Source: Hyperoplus lanceolatus (taxonomy: Eukaryota > Chordata > Actinopteri > Uranoscopiformes > Ammodytidae). From it: a stretch of DNA of 64,000 bases. Below, one piece after another: positions 60,571-64,000 of this stretch. Position numbers and translations under genes: made by a program. A model generated the notes under the pieces. The model was given only the letters and a program-made list of their open reading frames with translations. It was not told where the DNA came from and did not search any database. Location: assembly GCA_026929865.2 (NCBI GenBank), contig JAMBYZ020000024.1, forward strand, positions 62,001-126,000. Direction: 5' to 3'. Within the stretch, counting starts at the first letter, position 1. Each line of letters begins with the position of its first letter.

Positions 60571-62890
60571 GGGTGACCTCATGGGGTGACCTCATGGGGT
60601 TGTGAACTTTGACCCTGGAGTTGAATGACTCTGGAATAACAGGGGCATGTTTTTAAAGGGATAATTCAAAATCATATCCTAATTTCTCTCATATTTTCAA
60701 TATCGAAGTTTCTATTCTGAGACTACACATCAGAATGTCCTGAAATGATTTTGGATAAAAAAAAAGTGAGAGCATCCATGGGGTCGTTCAGACCCCATGA
60801 GGCCCAAGAAGACTCAGGACAGTGGTGTTTTCTGGAATAACAGAGAAATAGAGAGGGTCTTTTTGATCGAATCATATCTAATTTGTCTCATATTTTCAAA
60901 ATTAGATATGATTTTGGATTCAATAAAAAAAAAACGCCCTGTTATTCCAGAGTCATTCCACTCCAGGGTCATAGTTCACGACCCCATGAGGCCACACAAA
61001 AAGTTTCAGGACATTCTGATGTGTTGTTTCAGAATAGAAGCCCACTAGATATTGAAAATATGAGACCAATTAGATATGATTTTGGATTCAATTTTAAAAA
61101 AAACGCCCTGTTATTCCAGAGTCATTCCACTCCAGGGTCCTAGTTCACGACCCCATGAAGCCACACAAACAGTTTCAGGATATTCTGATGTGTACTTTCA
61201 AAATAAAAGCCCACTAGATATTGAAAATATGAGAGAAATTAGATATGATTTTGGATTCAATTTTTAAAAAAACGCCCTGTTATTCCAGAGTCATTCCACT
61301 CCAGGGTCATAGTTCACCACCCCATGAGGCCACACAAAAAGTTTCAGGACATTCTGATGTGTAGTTTCAGAATAAAAGCCCACTAGATATTGAAAATATG
61401 AGAAAAATTAGATATGATTTTGGATTCAATTTAAAAAAAAACGCCCTGTTATTCCAGAGTCATTCCACTCCAGGGTCATAGTTCACAACCCCATGAGGTC
61501 CCCCAAGAAGTTTCAGGACATTCTGATGTGTAGTTTCAAAATAAAAGCCCACTAGATATTGAAAATATGAAAGAAATTAGATATGATTTTGGATTCAATT
61601 TAAAAAAAAACGCCCTGTTATTCCAGAGTCATTCCACTCCAGGGTCATAGTTAATAACCCCACGAAGTCCCCCAGGAACTTTCAGGACATTCTAATGTGT
61701 ATTTTCAAAATAAAAGCCCACTAGATATTGAAAATATGAGAGAAATTAGATATGATTTTGGATTCAATTTTTTAAAAAACGCCCTGTTATTCCAGAGTCA
61801 TTCCACTCCAGGGTCATAGTTCACGACCCCATGAGGCCACACAAAAAGTTTCAGGACATTCTGATGTGTAGTTTCAGAATAAAAGCCCACTAGATATTGA
61901 AAATATGAGAAAAATTAGATATGATTTTGGATTCAATTTAAAAAAAAACGCCCTGTTATTCCAGAGTCATTCCACTCCAGGGTCATAGTTCACAACCCCA
62001 TGAGGTCCCCCAAGAAGTTTCAGGACATTCTGATGTGTAGTTTCAGAATAAAAGCCCACTAGATATTGAAAATATGAGAGAAATTAGAAATGATTTTGGA
62101 TTCAATTTAAAAAAAAACGCCCTGTTATTCCAGAGTCATTCCACTCCAGGGTCATAGTTCACGACCACATGAGGTCCCCCAAGAAGTTTCAGGACATTCT
62201 GATGTGTAGTTTCAGAATAAAAGTCCACTAGATATTGAAAATATGAAAAAAATTAGATATGATTTTGGATTCAATTTAAAAAAAACGCCCTGTTATTCCA
62301 GAGTCATTCCACTCCAGGGTCATACTTCACAACCCCATGAGGTCCCCCAAGAAGTTTCAGGACATTCTGATGTGTAGTTTCAAAATAAAAGCCCACTAGA
62401 TATTGAAAATATGAAAGAAATTAGATATGATTTTGGATTCAATTAAAAAAAAAAACGCCCTGTTATTCCAGAAAAATTCCACTCCAGGGTCATAGTTCAC
62501 GACCCCATGAGGCCACACACAAAGTTTCAGAACATTCTGATGAGTAGTTTCAGAATAAAAGCCCACTAGATATTGAAAATATGAGACCAATTAGATATGA
62601 TTTAGGATTAAATTTTTAAAAAAACGCCCTGTTATTCCAGAGTCATTCCACTCCAGGGTCATAGTTCACGACCCCATGAAGCCACACAAAAAGTTTCAGG
62701 ATATTCTGATGTGTACTTTCAAAATAAAAGCCCACTTGATATTGAAAATATCAGAGAAATTAGATATGATTTTGGATTCAATTTTTAAAAAAACACCCTG
62801 TTATTCCAGAGTCATTCCACTGCAGGGTCATAATTCACAACCCCATGAGGTCACACAAGAAGATTCAGGACATTCTGATGTGTACTTTCA
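60571..62890. repeat. Unit U52: scrambled arm 60571-60897 (327 bp), forward run 60898-62890 (k=11)
   Basis: The arm is disordered from about 60640 to 60880 and longer than usual. The forward run contains the rare gttaataaccccacgaag copy at 61650. Confidence 0.87.
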
Positions 62891-62915
62891 GGGTGACCTC
62901 ATGGGGTGACCTCAT

Positions 62916-62934
62916 GGGGGGGGGGGGGGGGGGG
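62916..62934. repeat. Homopolymer run of 19 G
   Basis: This is the only G run of this length seen in the window. It sits exactly where minus-strand sequence should start after ctcatgggg. A sequencing or consensus fault at a fold-back site is more likely than real sequence. Confidence 0.9.
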
Positions 62935-63216
62935 TCCCTGAAGTTTCAGGACATTCTGGAACTGTGTAGTTTCAAAATCGAAACACTTTGTCTCATATAT
63001 TTCAAAATTAGATATGATTTTGGATTCAATAAAAAAAAAAACGCCCTGTTATTCCAGAGTCATTCCACTCCAGGGTCATAGTTCACAACCCCATGAGGTC
63101 CCCCAAGAAGTTTCAGGACATTCTGATGTGTAGTTTCAAAATAAAAGCCCACTAGATATTGAAAATATGAGAGAAATTAGATATGATTTTGGATTCAATT
63201 TAAAAAAAAACACCCT

Positions 63217-64000
63217 GTTATTCCAGAGTCATTCCACTCCAGGGTCATAGTTAATAACCCCACGAAGTCCCCCAGGAACTTTCAGGACATTCTAATGTGT
63301 ATTTTCAAAATAAAAGCCCACTAGATATTGAAAATATGAGAGAAATTAGATATGATTTTGGATTCAATTTTTAAAAAAACGCCCTGTTATTCCAGAGTCA
63401 TTCCACTCCAGGGTCATAGTTCACGACCCCATGAGGCCACACAAAAAGTTTCAGGACATTCTGATGTGTAGTTTCAGAATAAAAGCCCACTAGATATTGA
63501 AAATATGAGAAAAATTAGATATGATTTTGGATTCAATTTAAAAAAAAACGCCCTGTTATTCCAGAGTCATTCCACTCCAGGGTCATAGTTCACAACCCCA
63601 TGAGGTCCCCCAAGAAGTTTCAGGACATTCTGATGTGTAGTTTCAGAAAAAAAGCCCACTAGATATTGAAAATATGAGAGAAATTAGATATGATTTTGGA
63701 TTCAATTTAAAAAAAAACACCCTGTTATTCCAGGGTCATTCCACTCCAGGGTCATAGTTAATAACCCCACGAAGTCCCCCAGGAACTTTCAGGACATTCT
63801 AATGTGTATTTTCAAAATAAAAGCCCACTAGATATTGAAAATATGAGAGAAATTAGATATGATTTTGGATTCAATTTTTAAAAAAACGCCCTGTTATTCC
63901 AGAGTCATTCCACTCCAGGGTCATAGTTCACGACCCCATGAGGCCACACAAAAAGTTTCAGGACATTCTGATGTGTAGTTTCAGAATAAAAGCCCACTAG
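63217..64000 (+). repeat. Three-monomer forward repeat, 507 bp period
   Basis: The rare copy with gttaataaccccacgaag and ttctaatgtgtattttc occurs with gttaataac at 63250 and 63757, exactly 507 bp apart (3 x 169). Each time it is followed by a type B copy. A third instance is at 61650, again followed by B and then A. Confidence 0.88.

Larger units (their letters stand above)
1..64000. repeat. Tandem satellite array, ~169 bp monomer, with inverted higher-order units
   Basis: The window consists of about 380 copies or part-copies of one monomer of about 169 bp. Landmarks recurring in every copy are cgccctgttattccagag, catagttca, ttcaggacattctgatg, aaataaaagcccac and agatatgattttggattc, followed by an A-tract. 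About three quarters of the sequence is plus-strand monomer and the rest is short minus-strand arms. No non-satellite insertion was found. The size is close to one nucleosome plus linker, as in many animal centromeric satellites, but the sequence is not one I can name. The array runs off both ends of the window. Confidence 0.97.
62891..64000. repeat. Unit U53 (right-truncated): arm replaced by G run, 62891-63003; forward run 63004-64000
   Basis: After junction A the inverted arm is replaced by 19 Gs and about 70 bp of mixed scraps before a damaged turn-back. The forward run contains a three-monomer repeat with a 507 bp period and continues past the window end. Confidence 0.88.

Noticed and set aside
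1035..63081. Many open reading frames of 60-125 codons, with recurring peptides such as PVIPESFHSRVIVHDPM and SGHSDVYFQ
   Set aside because: They are the same satellite monomer read in different frames on either strand. The 169 bp period shifts frame at each copy, lengths vary with chance indels, and no start context, domain or conserved frame is seen. None is annotated as a gene.
1..64000. CRISPR array
   Set aside because: There are no short conserved repeats separated by unique spacers. The whole 169 bp period is repeated, and no cas-like gene is present.
1..64000. Primate alpha satellite (similar 171 bp period)
   Set aside because: The monomer sequence does not resemble alpha satellite as I know it, and I saw no CENP-B box (TTCGNNNNANNCGGG) on reading through. 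Only the length is similar.
1..64000. AATAAA polyadenylation signals in almost every forward monomer (aaaataaaag)
   Set aside because: They are a fixed part of an AT-rich satellite monomer with no associated gene or exon.
1..64000. tRNA, rRNA, snRNA genes, telomeric repeats, microsatellites
   Set aside because: No stretch free of satellite was found in which such features could lie. The apparent oddities are degraded monomer.

Overview
The whole 64 kb is one uninterrupted satellite-DNA array. I see no gene, RNA gene, mobile-element insertion or unique sequence. The monomer is about 169 bp (168-170 bp between successive 'cgccctg' landmarks) and about 37% GC by hand count of a consensus copy. 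Each copy has an A-tract of roughly 7-11 bases, usually one or two CpGs, and no reading frame that persists across copies (169 is not a multiple of 3). A megabase-style, CpG-poor tandem satellite with higher-order structure indicates a eukaryote, probably an animal. I do not recognise the family and cannot name the species.

The array is not simple head-to-tail. It is built from 54 higher-order units, numbered U0 to U53 (first and last cut by the window). Each unit has four parts: a switch point ('junction A', at gggtgacctcatgggg), a short inverted arm on the minus strand (usually about 290 bp or 1.7 monomers, sometimes about 125 bp or 0.7), a palindromic turn-back ('junction B', around tttgtctcatattttc), and a forward run of plus-strand monomers ending at the next junction A. 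Inverted arms make up a little under a quarter of the window.

Forward runs are quantised. Counted by hand, 49 of 54 have a length close to 135 + k x 169 bp, with k from 0 to 17 (k = 0-8 is common). The junctions are therefore fixed while whole monomers are gained and lost.

Monomers fall into subtypes with a preferred order. Type A (gtcccccaag) and types E (gtcacccaag) and F (ggtcccccaagacg with gggcccac) fill the body. Type B (gaggccacac, tttcagaata) is interspersed. Type C (gaagccacac, aggatattc, cttgatatt, atatcagag) is usually second to last. A partial type D, carrying CTGCAG and gaagattcagg, is nearly always last before junction A.

Region by region: 1-20 kb holds large block repeats (U2-U5 repeated as U7-U10; U1-U2 repeated as U16-U17 about 17.49 kb away). 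20-25.5 kb is disordered, with broken junctions. 25.6-34 kb carries a 2.94 kb duplication and the smallest units (k = 0). 34-45 kb is ordinary, with one scrambled monomer and one 38 bp insertion. 45-60 kb is enriched in type E and contains the longest forward run (U40, about 3.0 kb). 60-64 kb ends with a 507 bp three-monomer repeat and a 19-base G run.

Most scrambled stretches lie in the inverted arms. This is what sequencing or consensus error at fold-back DNA would produce, so fine detail there should be treated with caution. The most interesting biological reading is a palindrome-rich, possibly (peri)centromeric satellite with a maintained inverted module in every higher-order unit.
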